A stretch of DNA of 64,000 nt from Leptodactylus fallax (taxonomy: Eukaryota > Chordata > Amphibia > Anura > Leptodactylidae): contig CAMRHE010000028.1 in NCBI GenBank assembly GCA_947044405.1, forward strand, positions 6,192,501 to 6,256,500, given 5' to 3'. The notes beneath the pieces are model-generated. The model did not search any database. It was not told the DNA's origin and was given only the letters and a program-made list of their open reading frames with translations. This document shows, in pieces, positions 45,233 through 57,449 of this stretch (position 1 is the first letter of the stretch; every line of letters starts with the position of its first letter). Both the position numbers and the translations under genes were made by a program.

Positions 45233-46283
45233 TCTTTATGGATTTGTATCTTATATTTGACAGATTGTATTACCACTGTGTTCTGCTGTTTGTAACTCCG
45301 GTAGTTTTGCAGATATTACCATATATTTGCGTTGCAGTGTTATTTTCTGTGGCATTAGAAGAGAAGATCATAGGTGGAAATTGCTCATTGAGCACATTCA
45401 GCGATCACATTGGGGGCTGCAGGCAATGGTGCACATGTGCGACCACCACTCCGGGCACTTCTATGGAATTGTTGGAGATCTCCATCCGGGAAGTCACATA
45501 GAGAAGAATGGAGCAATTATGAAGTACATATGGAGTACTTGAGGGGTTTTTTTGGGTCCCCATTCTCATGATAGCGTAGGGGCTCCAGTGGTCAGAGTCA
45601 CAGCAATCAGATCTTTTTCCCCTATGTATCCCCTCTATATATTTATCTGCTATAACTTTTATGTTGAGCTTTCTCCCTGCATGTTCTTTACCGTTAATAT
45701 TATTACTACTGTTACGCTCCAGAGTGATCGATGATAACCCAGTATTGATCATTCACAGATATTGTCACATTGCACTGACAAGTCTCATGAACCTTCCTAA
45801 GCCTTTCATATCCTGGGGCACAGAACACACTTACCTGTATAAACTCCCATTACACATATATCTGTAGGGCCAAACTGGAGCACCAAATGACAAGAGGACC
45901 ATGAACTCATAGACTGCGCTCAGGCTCAAATATAAGGCTGCCCTTTTATTTTAGGTGTTGTTGAGTACATCCAAAGCAAGTCCCTAAATCTTACTTAGCG
46001 ATATGGATGTAATATAGTGGGGAAGACACCTGCTTAGTACTTAACCTCTGATTTTAATGGGCACCATTTAATATTGCTGCAAGAAAATTTTGATACTGGA
46101 GGGCCCCTTTAAATAGGATCAGTCACATGTTTTAATCCTTTAGTACCTATATCAGAATATCACCTCTTTTTTCAGACCAGATTTCCTGTGACAAACTTAC
46201 AGTTCCATCACATTGGGGCAGATTTATGAAGACTTCATAACTCCTGAATCTGCAGAGGGTCCATACATTGATGATACATAGAT
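45233..46283. other. No recognised gene or repeat
   Basis: Lies between the two GATA clusters. Frames of up to 115 codons occur but show no domain. Confidence 0.4.
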
Positions 46284-46296
46284 TGATTGGTACATA

Positions 46297-46351
<55 letters not shown>

Positions 46352-46397
46352 TTTGAGATGATAGATAGATAGATATGAGATAGATAGATAGATGATT

Positions 46398-46445
<48 letters not shown>

Positions 46446-46491
46446 GTTATGAGATAGATAGATATGAGATAGATAGATAGATGATAGATAG

Positions 46492-46522
<31 letters not shown>

Positions 46523-46560
46523 GATAGTTATGAGATAGATAGATATGAGATAGATATGAT

Positions 46561-46603
<43 letters not shown>
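46284..46603. repeat. GATA microsatellite cluster 2
   Basis: GATA runs broken by repeated 'atgagatagatag' units. The block around 46430-46470 recurs at about 46505-46550, so it also grew by duplication of larger pieces. Confidence 0.92.
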
Positions 46604-46606
<3 letters not shown>

Positions 46607-48039
46607 CTACAAGAGTTTTTCACATGAGATTGTACACACTACAATTTTGATGCTGGTGACAGATCTAAAAGAAGCGATGAATGAGCTACAACCTCATGTG
46701 ATTCCTGATATCTTGTGCGGAGTGTTCGCCCCGTCTGGTTCTCTTCTCAGAGAGCATAATATGGAGACTTACAATGTGTACAGTGACATTGTCAAGCCAT
46801 CAGGAATTGCTGATTATAGCGCTAAATATTGATTTCTGCTTCAGATGTGTCAAAATTTCTTTCTCTCCTTAATTAGAACTTCCCTAAGCACTATCCAGGA
46901 ACAGCGAGAATATATCAGATGTGAGTGAGGAGAAGTGCGATACAGGAACATAATTGTGACCTCTTGTCTTCTCCTCGCCTCCTGAGTTTTGAGATGACTC
47001 CAGCTGTCTTCCCTGCCCTTCTCAATACATGTGATAATCATACTCATTTTTCCCAGTCTAACCAGAGATAGAAGGTAGTAAGACTGGGGTTTTTTATGAT
47101 TTGGAACCATTGGATCTGTAGTAAGATAAAAAAAAAAAATACAAAGCTTAAAGTGCCAGAAGGTGCCTTTTTCTATTTGTTTGTTTCATGGTACACCGCA
47201 CCAGGCAATGACCTGTGACGGGAGAGCCGGGCACACAACAGAAACAGCTTCACCCTCTCAAAGAAAATGTAACATTAACACAGAGCCTTTCATTCCTCTA
47301 TTCTGGAATTGGCAGGGTAGGCTTTGTTGCTGCCATTTTATCATGATTATAGCTGGACAATCAGATTTAGGATGTTTTCTGGTGCTGTAGAGTGGCCGAA
47401 TGTTACAGTCGGTCATATGGTGGCAATACACTGGTGTCTGCAATTCTTGTAGTTATAAAAGATGAAGAGAGGTCACTTGTGGGTCCTAGTGATTGAGTCA
47501 AATACCCGTTTGCACCATAAGAAGACACAAGTATTACATATGGCACACGGTAGGTGACTCAAGAGGTTCACATTAGGTGTTGAACTAAATCAAATTGGAA
47601 TGATCATAAAGACTATGGGTAGGATAAGATGATTTGTATCAGTGTTTGCTAAGACTTTCATATATAATACATGGCTTAGGTCTTAAGTGGCATATGGGCC
47701 ATATCATTTGGACATATATAACCATTATATGCTGCACTTTTTCCCTCTGCAGGTTCTAGCTGTAGTTTTCAGTTCCTCCTGAGCTGGTGGGTGGAGACTA
47801 GCTGCCATATACTGCACACACTAACTGGAGTAAGATCTGTCCATTGAAGTTTCTCTCTCAGAACCAGCCTCAGGAACATGCAGGACATATATAAAGAACT
47901 ACTGAACTTTATTGATGTGAATAAAGTACTTGGGTTATGATAGAAACTTCCTATTTAGATCCAGCATCACACTAAACCAGTGTTTCTACAGCTCTTTGTT
48001 TTCTTGTGCTCGCTCCCCCTCTCCCATATCCAGAGACAT
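46604..48039. other. No recognised gene
   Basis: Nothing assignable. A few short frames occur. Confidence 0.4.
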
Positions 48040-48436
48040 GTGTAATCTGGGTCATGTGATCTGCAGTCCATCTCAAGATGGATATAGCAGACCTCAAGTG
48101 GAATGATGTTAGCAGCCTACCAGGGAGAGTTGAGAACTGTGATTGGGCCTCAGAATCACGTGGGGTGTGCCAACATCACAACACTTGTATCTAAGTATCA
48201 TGACTTCAGCAGACTCCATATCACCAATAAGACCCAATCATAGGCCTCAGCAGTCTCACGGGACCACTGACACCCTTTAGGAGTCTGGAAGAGGCCCAAA
48301 GAGATTGAGGAGTTGCACCAGATGATGTGACAAAGAGTAAGACTGTTTGTTATGTTTATGTACCTCCCCTGGTCCTCTGCTCAATTTATCCTGTGGTCTG
48401 AAGAGACCTCAGATAATAATAGTGGTTCATGGGCGG
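48040..48436. repeat. Dispersed repeat related to 18481-18925, ending in the hairpin module
   Basis: Shares 'ctgtgattgggcct' and the 'acctcccctgg' edge with 18481-18925. Its end, 'tggtctgaagagacctca' then 'gtggttcatgggcgg', parallels 'ggtctgaaaagaccccgg' and 'cgttcatgcgtgg' in the hAT copies at 29433 and 32410. This links the two repeat groups. Confidence 0.55.
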
Positions 48437-48856
48437 CAAAGATCAAAAATTTCAGGTTTGGCGAGACCCAACATTTTTGAAAAATTTGTGATAAACTTGT
48501 TACGACCCAGTTTGCCCATCTCTATTCTTGGAATCATCACAACATGTACTATAAATATATAACTAATCAGAATAAAATTAATAAAAATTGTTTAACTTAT
48601 CCCACAAAACACAAGACACCATATGACGCAAAAATAGCAAAGTTATTGGTTCTGGAATAGCAACATTTTGTATAGTCTTGAAGTTCAAAAAATGGACTAA
48701 TCCTGAAGGGATTGTTAGATATATGGCTGTTATCATGATCAGAGTAAGGCAGGTATATATAGCTGTGCAAAATATAATAAGTGCAAAATGAGTAAATTCA
48801 CAATTTCTATAATTTCTGTAAATATTTATTTAATTCTGGAAAGCGATATAAACATA

Positions 48857-49788
<932 letters not shown>

Positions 49789-49790
49789 TA

Positions 49791-51300
49791 TATTTATATC
49801 CTACATACATTTTATACTTAATTCTTCCAACTTGTGCACGTCGCTCCGGTCACCCTGGTAATGCACGCTCGCCTTTATCATATTTATTCTCATTTCTAAC
49901 ATACCCTGCACTCTTTCTCAAGTGTCAACCATTTTGTTCTCGGGCATTAATTACATATTGTATTTCAATCAACTATGCGATATTTTCCGTCTTTCATTGT
50001 CTTTAATTGATGAGCTGCAATACTTCTGTAAATTGAATTCTCCCATTTTTAATCTGTCTTCTATAGGATACACTGCCGGGTGGCTCTGCGTCATTCATCA
50101 ACGGACTCGACGTCTAATGCCACGAAAGACGACGATGACAAACACTTCTTAATTATTAGTAATTATTTAAAAAATAAATAAAAAGCCTGGAATGGTCTAA
50201 TCCTAATGTTTCACGCTAGAGACCACTGGGAAACGTTTATGTGTTGACGTCCGTCTCGTGAATCCTTAGCGGTGGAAATGATAATATGTGTTAGATGTGG
50301 TTCATATCACTTTTTTATTTTTAATAAGCACGCCGGTCTTCTAAAGCTACTATCAACATTCTCTAGATATCAAAAATAATAACTGGTTTGGCTATGGTGC
50401 GGCGCGGAAACACAGGGGTATAAGATATACTGTACTTTAAGCTCTGTTTGATGAATCTGAGAAGAGTTCCTAGGGGATAGCTTACTTTAAACCATGCTCT
50501 TTTACTGTCTAATCCTGACTTGATTTGATTTGTGCTTTAATACAGCTGCCTGGCAAGACAACGGCAAATAGAGACTATTTATGTAATCATATTGTAAGTA
50601 GCGGGACAAGAGGAAACTCTCTAGAACCTTTTTGGAGAATAGTTTGTTGTACTTTTTATTTATTGAACAGCAGGGCTTGGGGCTTTTCGGTGCTCATTAT
50701 AATTGGTTTTCTGCTTGAACTTTCAAAAACTGTCATGTCAATACTCAAAGAGAATTTTTGTGCTTACTCTATGGCTGGGGGCAGTCTTTTCTCATGTGCT
50801 ACTTGACAAAGTTATTGTAATATCTTTGAGGCAAGTTCGGGAGTTTTACTGTGTAGTGGCGATTTAGTGAGTCTGCGAGTCACAATTTATTTTCTTGGCA
50901 ATGCGGTTGAGGTTCACTTCTTTTTATTTATTTTGATACATTTTTTCAGAACTTACCCTCCCCAAGGCTCATTTTAATGTTGGAGACAGAAGGTGTGAGT
51001 CAAAGTGTTTCAGTGAGACATGTTACATTTGCAAAATAGTCGCTGATCATGAAAGTCTATCTAGTTGCTACGTATTGTCTCCCCGCAAGCTCTCTACTTA
51101 GGACATAGGAAGCACATGACTTAAAATGTTTCTCGTACCTGTACCTTGGCTTGCAATGAAGCTGAATGATTTTTTGTTTATACAATTTTCTTACACTTTC
51201 TGTTACATGAGTGTGAAGGGTCTAAATCAACCTTGTATTACTAAGATGGCCATAGACATAAAGATGTAGCAATTATTTTTTAATACTTGGAAGATCTTTT
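49791..51300. other. Apparently non-repetitive DNA
   Basis: No gene recognised. AT-rich with TAAT motifs at 50150-50180. A candidate for conserved non-coding DNA, but nothing in the sequence alone proves it. Confidence 0.4.
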
Positions 51301-52075
51301 AGAGGGAGTCTATCATCAGAACCCAGCTTATCAACCCAGTCCTGTATCATATAGTGCTGAATTAAATGGTGTTTTCCTCTATGGAGCAAGTCACAATTGC
51401 TCCAAACAGGTATGTGGCAATGTTCTCATGGTTCCAATGAGCTCATTTGGCTATTGACAAAATCTTGGCAACAGAAGCAGGGATATCACAAGGGGAAAAC
51501 ACTGTTAGATTCAGGTGACCCTAACCTATCTATCTGCAGGGCTGGGGTGATATGCTGGTTCTGGTGACACTAACCTATCTATCTGCAGGGCTGGGGTGAT
51601 ATGCTGGTTTTGGTGACACTAACCTATCTATCTGCAGGGCTCGGGTGATATGCTGGTTCTGGTGACACTAACCTATCTATCTGCAGGGCTGGGGTGATAT
51701 GCTGGTTCTGGTGACACTAACCTATCTATCTGCAGGGCTGGGGTGATATGCTGGTTCTGGTGACACTAACCTATCTATCTGCAGGGCTGGGGTGATATTC
51801 TGGTTTTGGTGACACTAACCTATCTATCTGCAGGGTGGAGTAATATACTGAGTTCTGGTGACACTAACCTATCTATCTGCAGGGCTCGGGTGATATGCTG
51901 GTTCTGGTGACACTAACCTATCTATGTGCAGGGCTGGAGTGATATGCTAGTTCTGGTGACAATAACCTATCTATCTGCAGGATTTGTGTACTATTCTGGG
52001 TTCTGGTGACTCTAATCTATTTATCTGCAGGGCTGGGGTGATATGCCGGTTCTGGTGACACCTATGTCATCTAAA
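51301..52075. mobile_element. MITE-like element with internal 49-bp minisatellite
   Basis: The left edge 'agagggagtctatcatcaga' is the mirror-type match of the right edge 'tgatgacagaatcccttt' at 63953-63970. From about 51510 the interior is the 49-bp array. The right edge of this copy ('ctggtgacacctatgtcatc') is decayed. Confidence 0.5.
51510..52070. repeat. 49-bp minisatellite, array 1 (about 11 units)
   Basis: Unit: 'gctggttctggtgacacta' then 'acctatctatctgcag' then 'ggctggggtgatat'. Units at the right edge are more diverged ('ggatttgtgtactattctgg'). Confidence 0.95.
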
Positions 52076-52110
52076 AAGGACTTGTTTTAAGTAAGCAAGC
52101 TTTATGTTAA

Positions 52111-52499
52111 AGAGGGTCTTTCACCACCTCCACCAATTCTAGTTATTGCCATCTGTTAAGTTGCCACTCCATTGATTCCAAAACAGTTGGAATTTTCTCT
52201 CTAGCTCCCACCATTCCTGAGCAATAAGCGCTGTTATTTTTGGAGCCTGATGTGCTATTTCAGCTATGTAATGTCAGGTGGCCGGTGTCAGGCGGGAGCT
52301 GTGATTCAGAGCTCCAATCAGAGGCAGCCAGCGTCAGAGCTCAGAATCACACCCCCTGTCTGCCCCTGCCTGACCCCACCTTCCTTACAGTGCAGAGACT
52401 AAATAGTATATCAGACACCAAAAGTAACAGCATTGATTGCTCAGGGATGGTGGGGGCTAAAGAGGAAAAATTCCAACTGTGCCAGAATCAGTAACAGCT
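52111..52499. mobile_element. Palindromic TTAA-type MITE
   Basis: TTAA at 52107-52110 precedes AGAGGGTCTTTCACC. From about 52172 to 52495 the arms are mirror images: 'acagttggaattttctctct' against 'agaggaaaaattccaactgt', 'cctgagcaataagcgctgtt' against 'aacagcattgattgctcagg', and 'gctgtgattcagagctc' against 'gagctcagaatcacac'. No coding content. The right end is next to TTAA at 52500-52503. Confidence 0.7.
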
Positions 52500-52564
52500 T
52501 TAAGTTGGCTCCAGTCTTTTGCTACCTATGGTCATGACTATGCTGTAAAGCATCTCAGACAAAA

Positions 52565-54055
52565 TATATAATATAATATAATAGTCCTTTAATAGTCCCA
52601 CAATGGGGAAATTCAGTGTGTTACAGCAGCCAAGATAAGCAGATACAAATACAAATACATGTACAGGAATGTTCCAAGGTGAGAGGCATTACATTAATAG
52701 CAGACAGACAGATAGGACGTAGCAGAGGGGGGGGGGGGGATTTAACAGGCAGAGAGATATTTCAGTTCTCTGTATGTAATGATCTCCGCTTAGGTCGGTG
52801 TTGGTTGTACAGCCTAACCGCGGTGGGGAGGAAAGACTTCCGATAGCGCTCCTTCTCACACCTAGGGTGGAGCAGTCGGTCACTGACAGTACTGCTCAGC
52901 GCGATCACAGTCTCATGCATGGGATGGGACTTCTTCTTCCGCATGGAGCTCACCACGGACAGTATCCTTCTGTCACCCACCACCTGCACTGGGTCCAGTG
53001 GGCTCCCCAGGACAGAGCTGGCCCTTCTAATCAGCTTGTCGAGTCTATTCCTATCCCTGGATGATATACTGCTCCCCCAGCAGGCCACTCCAAAGAAGAT
53101 GGCTGATGCCACTACCGAGTTGAAGAAAGTTCTAAGAAGTGCCCCCGGATTCCAAAGGCTCTCAGCTTCCTAAGCAGGTAGAGCCTGCTGTGGCCCTTCC
53201 TGTACAGGGCCTCCATATGATCTGCCCAGTCCAGCTTATTATTAAGGAGCAAACCCAGGTACTTATAGGTGTTCACAATCTCGATGCCCGTTCCCAGGAT
53301 GTCCACTGGTTTAGGAGGGCTTCTGCCTTTACGGAAGTCCACCACCATCTCCTTGGTCTTCCCCGCGTTAATCGTCAGGTGGTTCCGGTGGCACCAGTCC
53401 ACAAAATCCTGGTTCAGTTCTCTGTACTCCCTGTCATCATCATCGGTGATGAGACCCACTATTGCAGAGTCGTCAGAATACTTCTGTAGGTAGCAGCTGG
53501 ATGAGTTGCACCTAAAATCAGCAGTGTACAGTGTGAAGAGGAAAGGGGCGAGAACCGTACCCTGAGGTGCCCCCGTATTACAGATCACAGTACCTGACAC
53601 ACAGTCTTGGGCTCTCACGTATTGAGGTCGATTTGTGAGGTAGTCTAGGATCCAGTTGGAGAGTGGTCCACTCCAGCAAGGCCCAGCTTGTCCCTCGATA
53701 ACCTGGGCTGTATGGTGTTAAAAGCACTGGAGAAGTCAAAGAACATTATTCTCACTGTGTTCCCTGGTTTCTCCAGGTGAGACAGAGCCCTGTGCAGAAG
53801 ATGGATGATGGCATCATCTACCCCAATGCCCGGCCGATAAGCAAACTGGAGGGGATCCATAGCGGGGCTCACTAGAGGGCGGAGATGTGTGAGAACCAAT
53901 CTCTCTAAGATCTTCATCAGGTGGGATGTCAGTGCTACAGGTCTGTAGTCATTGAGGTCCATAGGGTGAGGTTTCTTTGGAACTGGTACCACACAAGAAG
54001 ATTTCCATAATTCAGGGACTATTTCCTGCCTCAGGCTCATATTATACATATGGCC
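52565..54055 (-). mobile_element. 5'-truncated non-LTR retrotransposon (Rex1-like, CR1/L2 group)
   Basis: The reverse transcriptase remnant (54049-52762) is followed on the minus strand by an untranslated region that ends 'ttccccattgtgggactatt' and then a short TATTA tandem tail (about 52566-52586). Simple-repeat tails without poly-A typify CR1/L2/Rex1 elements. The endonuclease part and 5' end are missing, as is usual after incomplete reverse transcription. Confidence 0.75.
52762..54049 (-). pseudogene. Reverse transcriptase of Rex1-like LINE, two frameshifts
   Basis: Three minus-strand frames line up end to end. First (54049-53645): CVVPVPKKPHPMDLNDYRPV (motifs 1-2) and MFFDFSSAFNTIQP (motif A, catalytic Asp). 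Second (about 53665-53112): NTGAPQGTVLAPFLFTLYTA (motif B), YSDDSAIVGL (motif C; SDD where ADD is usual), KTKEMVVDFR (motif D) and YKYLGLLLNNKLDW (motif E). Third (53112-52762): the C-terminal domain ending SFLPTAVRLYN. One-base shifts near 53660 and 53140 separate the frames. Otherwise the protein is well preserved, so the insertion is not very old. Confidence 0.82.
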
Positions 54056-54129
54056 GCCCCCATAATCATGTACAGAAAATAGAACACAAAAATCTACAAA
54101 TGCAACACATTAAAATAAATTATGAAAAT

Positions 54130-54180
54130 AGGGATATATATATATATATATCACTATCTGTTTTATTATTTTTTTTTTTA
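54130..54180. repeat. TA microsatellite and T-run
   Basis: About eight TA units (54133-54151) and a T-run (54163-54179). Confidence 0.8.
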
Positions 54181-54336
54181 AAATGATAGATTCCCTTTAA
54201 CTCTAAAAGAATGGAGATGGAGTAGGAAGTGAAGAGGGAGACAATGAAATAATGGAGAAATGACCAGAAGAGAAAGCAGGAAAAGACAATGATAAAGGCT
54301 AAAAATAAGATGAAGCGGAGAATAAAAAAAACAAAA

Positions 54337-54389
54337 AAATGTTGCAGAAGCTGCAACAAAAAAGCTCAAAAGTGGGGCCTCAGCCTAAA
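54337..54389. repeat. Right end of the GGCCCC MITE family
   Basis: 'gcagaagctgcaacaaaaaa' then 'gtggggcctcagcct', the mirror of GGCTGAGGCCCC. The element may continue beyond the Tc1 insertion at 54402, but that is not established. Confidence 0.5.
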
Positions 54390-54401
54390 ATCGGCCATAT
54401 A

Positions 54402-56031
54402 CAGTGCCTTGCGAAAGTATTCGGCCCCCTTGAACTTTTCAACCTTTTGCCACATTTCAGGCTTCAAACATAAGGATATAAAATTTTAATTTTTTTGTTG
54501 AAGAATCAACAAGTGGGACACAATCGTGAAGTGGAACAAAATTTATTGGATATTTTAAACTTTTGTAAAAAATAAAAAACTGAAAAGTGGGGCGTGCCAA
54601 ATAATTTGGCCCCCTTAAGTTAATACTTTGTAGCACCACCTTTTGCTGCGATTACAGCTGCAAGTCGCTTGGGGTATGTCTCTATCAGTTTTGCACATCG
54701 AGAGACTGAAATTCTTGCCCATTCTTCCTTGGAAAACAGCTCGAGCTCAGTGAGGTTGGATGGAGAGCGTTTGTGAACAGCAGTTTTCAGCTCTTTCCAC
54801 AGATTCTCGATTGGATTCAGGTCTGGACTTTGACTTGGCCATTCTAACACCTGGATACGTTTATTTGTGAACCATTCCATTGTAGATTTTGCTTTATGTT
54901 TGGGATCATTGTCTTGTTGGAAGATAAATCTACGTCCCAGTCTCAGGTCTTTTGCAGACTCCAACAGGTTTTCTTCCAGAATGGTCCTGTATTTGGCTCC
55001 ATCCATCTTCCCATCAATTTTAACCATCTTCCCTGTCCCTGCTGAAGAAAAGCAGGCCCAAACCATGATGCTGCCACCACCATGTGTGACAGTGGGGATG
55101 GTGTGTTCAGGGTGATGAGCTGTGTTACTTTTACGCCAAACATATCGTTTTGCATTGTGGCCAAAAAGTTCGATTTTGGTTTCCTCTGACCAGAGCACCT
55201 TCTTCCACATGTTTGGTGTGTCTCCCAGGTGGCTTGTGGCAAACTTTAAACAAGACTTTTTATGGATATCTTTGAGAAATGGCTTTCTTCTTGCCACTCT
55301 TCCATAAAGGCCAGATTTGTGCAGTGTACGACTGATTGTTGTCCTATGGACAGACTCTCCCACCTCAGCTGTAGATCTCTGCAGTTCATCCAGAGTGATC
55401 ATGGGCCTCTTGGCTGCATCTCTGATCAGTCTTCTCCTTGTTTGAGATGAAAGTTTAGAGGGACGGCTGGGTCTTGGTAGATTTGCAGTGGTCTGATACT
55501 CCTTCCATTTCAATATGATCGCTTGCACAGTGCTCCTTGGGATGTTTAAAGTTTGGGAAATCTTTTTGCATCCAAATCCGGCTTTAAACTTCTCCACAAC
55601 AGTATCACGGACCTGCCTGGTGTGTTCCTTGGTCTTCATGATGCTCTCTGCGCTTTAAACAGAACACTGAGACTATCACAGAGCAGGTGCATTTATACGG
55701 AGACTTGATTACACACAGGTGGATTATATTTATCATCATCAGTCATTTAGGACAACATTGGATCATTCAGAGATCCTCACTGAACTTCTGGAGTGAGTTT
55801 GCTGCACTGAAAGTAAAGGGGCCGAATAATATTGCACACCCCACTTTTCAGTTTTTTATTTTTTACAAAAGTTTAAAATAGCCAATAAAATTCGTTCCAC
55901 TTCACGATTGTGTCCCACTTGTTGTTGATTCTTCACCAAAAAATTAACATTTTATATCCTTATGTTTGAAGCCTGAAATGTGGCAAAAGGTTGAAAAGTT
56001 CAAGGGGGCCAAATACTTTTGCAAGGCACTG
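54402..56031 (-). mobile_element. Complete Tc1-like transposon
   Basis: Ends CAGTGCCTTGCGAAAGTATT and, mirrored, CAGTGCCTTGCAAAAGTATT, with TA on each side (54400-54401, 56032-56033). Inverted repeats of about 210 bp are nearly identical and carry an outer motif ('ggcccccttgaac') and an inner one ('ggcccccttaag' / 'cggcccctttactt'), the IR/DR layout. It contains one intact transposase frame on the minus strand. The high identity of the two repeats suggests a fairly recent insertion. The family is found in many fish and amphibians and is known for horizontal transfer (recalled, not checked). Confidence 0.93.
54620..55639 (-). CDS. Tc1-like transposase, full length, first catalytic residue changed
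   Basis: 339 aa, the usual Tc1 length, without frameshift or stop. Residues 1-110 form the paired-like DNA-binding region: helix-turn-helix around KKISQTLNIPRSTVQAI (25-41), linker with PSRPSKL (57-63, AT-hook-like; the usual Gly is Ser), then a second helix-turn-helix. The catalytic domain follows: WSEETKIELFG (150-160), THGGGSIMVWACFSSAGTG (185-203), [12 protein letters not shown] (241-252) and [14 protein letters not shown] (271-284). D243 and E278 are 34 residues apart (DD34E). The first acid, Asp in Tc1 transposases (D153 of Sleeping Beauty), is E152 here (codon GAG). That swap normally abolishes or greatly lowers activity in DDE enzymes. The protein ends in the family's GGATKY. Expression cannot be judged. 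Confidence 0.93.
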   Translation of the reverse strand: MKTKEHTRQVRDTVVEKFKAGFGCKKISQTLNIPRSTVQAIILKWKEYQTTANLPRPSRPSKLSSQTRRRLIRDAAKRPMITLDELQRSTAEVGESVHRTTISRTLHKSGLYGRVARRKPFLKDIHKKSCLKFATSHLGDTPNMWKKVLWSEETKIELFGHNAKRYVWRKSNTAHHPEHTIPTVTHGGGSIMVWACFSSAGTGKMVKIDGKMDGAKYRTILEENLLESAKDLRLGRRFIFQQDNDPKHKAKSTMEWFTNKRIQVLEWPSQSPDLNPIENLWKELKTAVHKRSPSNLTELELFSKEEWARISVSRCAKLIETYPKRLAAVIAAKGGATKY

Positions 56032-56033
56032 TA

Positions 56034-57233
56034 AATAGTGTCCATTCACATACAGTGAATTTAATGCAGCCGTGTGGCCAATTTCCACTGTTGTGTGAAT
56101 GTAGGCTATTTTTCACGGCCATTTTGCACCCATGGGGCGGCCGTTTTCATGGATCCCTCCTACATTACAGTGTATCGAAGGATCCTTGAAACTGGACAAA
56201 AATAGAGCACAACCTATAATTTTGACGGTTCGTGACAATGGAACGTCAAAATATCGATTATGTGATAAGCCACCATTCACCGACATTGAAATAGATGCGG
56301 CCGTGTGACGCCATTAAAAAAACGTCTGTCACATGGCTGATATTCAGTGTCATGTGGACAGTTCACCGAAAAAAATCCCCAAATTTACCCTATTGGTTTA
56401 TTTTGATTTTTTTTTAAATTTTGTGTAGAATTGAAATGTTACATAATTGTTCTTGTTCTTATTTCTCAATTCCCAAAACTAAAGTGAAATCCTTCCAATC
56501 ACCAGCGAGTACAGGACGATCTTGCTGGGATACATCTTGTAGTCCACATATCCCAAATTTAGATCAAGTCGACTCTTTTAGTCAACTACGAAATTTATAT
56601 ACTATCCACCAGCCCTCCTTTAATATCCTCACTCTTTCCTCTGGGCATTTATTGCTGTTCTTTCTAGTTCAGTAACCAGTGAGCAGAAGGTTCATTAAAA
56701 CTAATTGAATTGGAAACTTGTCTGCCCAAGGAAGCATTAACTCTTTGCAGCCGCTTGAAAGAAATTTTGTGTGTTTTTGTCTGACGGTGATGATCTGACT
56801 TTTGTTCCACCTACAACAGTCGGTAGAAGTTTCATTCAGTTAAATCCGTAGAACTGTCACAATATGAATACAAAAAAACAATGTGTGAAAGATAAACATT
56901 TCTAGGAATGTATTTATACATATATAAGCTGCACCAGCGGCCTTAACTCTTTGTTATACCAGAATTTCTACATTTTTTACCGATATGACTCCTTGGTAAT
57001 TATATACTTAGTCTATAATCACATAATAATATCTGGTGAGTTCACTCAGTTTTTCTCCTTTGCTATTTTTAATTTTACAAATTATCGAAATTTATAAGAA
57101 AATTTTTTAAATTTAGTATCACAATTTTTTGTAAACAAACCAGTTCCAGACTACCATATTACAGTTGCGATTTTTGCACCCTTAGGTGGCCGATCACTGG
57201 TCTTCTGACCCGAGCTTCACAAGGGCAGGTTAA
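56034..57233. other. No recognised gene
   Basis: 56034-56360 has repeated blocks ('cacatacagtgaatttaatg', 'gcagccgtgtgg', 'gcggccgtgtgacg', 'gtcacatggctga') suggesting a decayed foldback element into which, or next to which, the Tc1 landed. The rest is unassigned. Confidence 0.4.
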
Positions 57234-57449
57234 CGCTAGGTTCATACCGGTGCTTGGGTTTCCGTTCTTCGGGTCCACTTGGGGACCCGAAAAACAGAAA
57301 CCCAATCCACTTGGGTTATCCGCGGTACCCATAGACTATAAATGGGGTCTGCCGGGTTTCCGCCCAGTTTGCTTGCAGGACTTTTCTCTCTGCATTTTTC
57401 AAGTGGAATAGGGGACAAACTCCCCGAACGAGATGCAAGCACAAGTGTC
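57234..57449. mobile_element. PIF/Harbinger-like MITE, 'TAGGTTCACACC' family, copy 4
   Basis: Left end 'acgctaggttcataccgg' after TTA, core 'catagactataaatgggg', mirrored arms 'cttcgggtccacttgg' and 'ccgcccagtttgc'. The right end ('acaagtgtc' before TTA) is diverged. Confidence 0.62.

Noticed and set aside
44917..45276. 119-codon frame rich in YLSI on the minus strand
   Set aside because: A translation of the GATA microsatellite, not a protein.
45238..45867. Frames of 60-115 codons between the GATA clusters
   Set aside because: No domains; overlapping frames on both strands with equal quality indicate chance.
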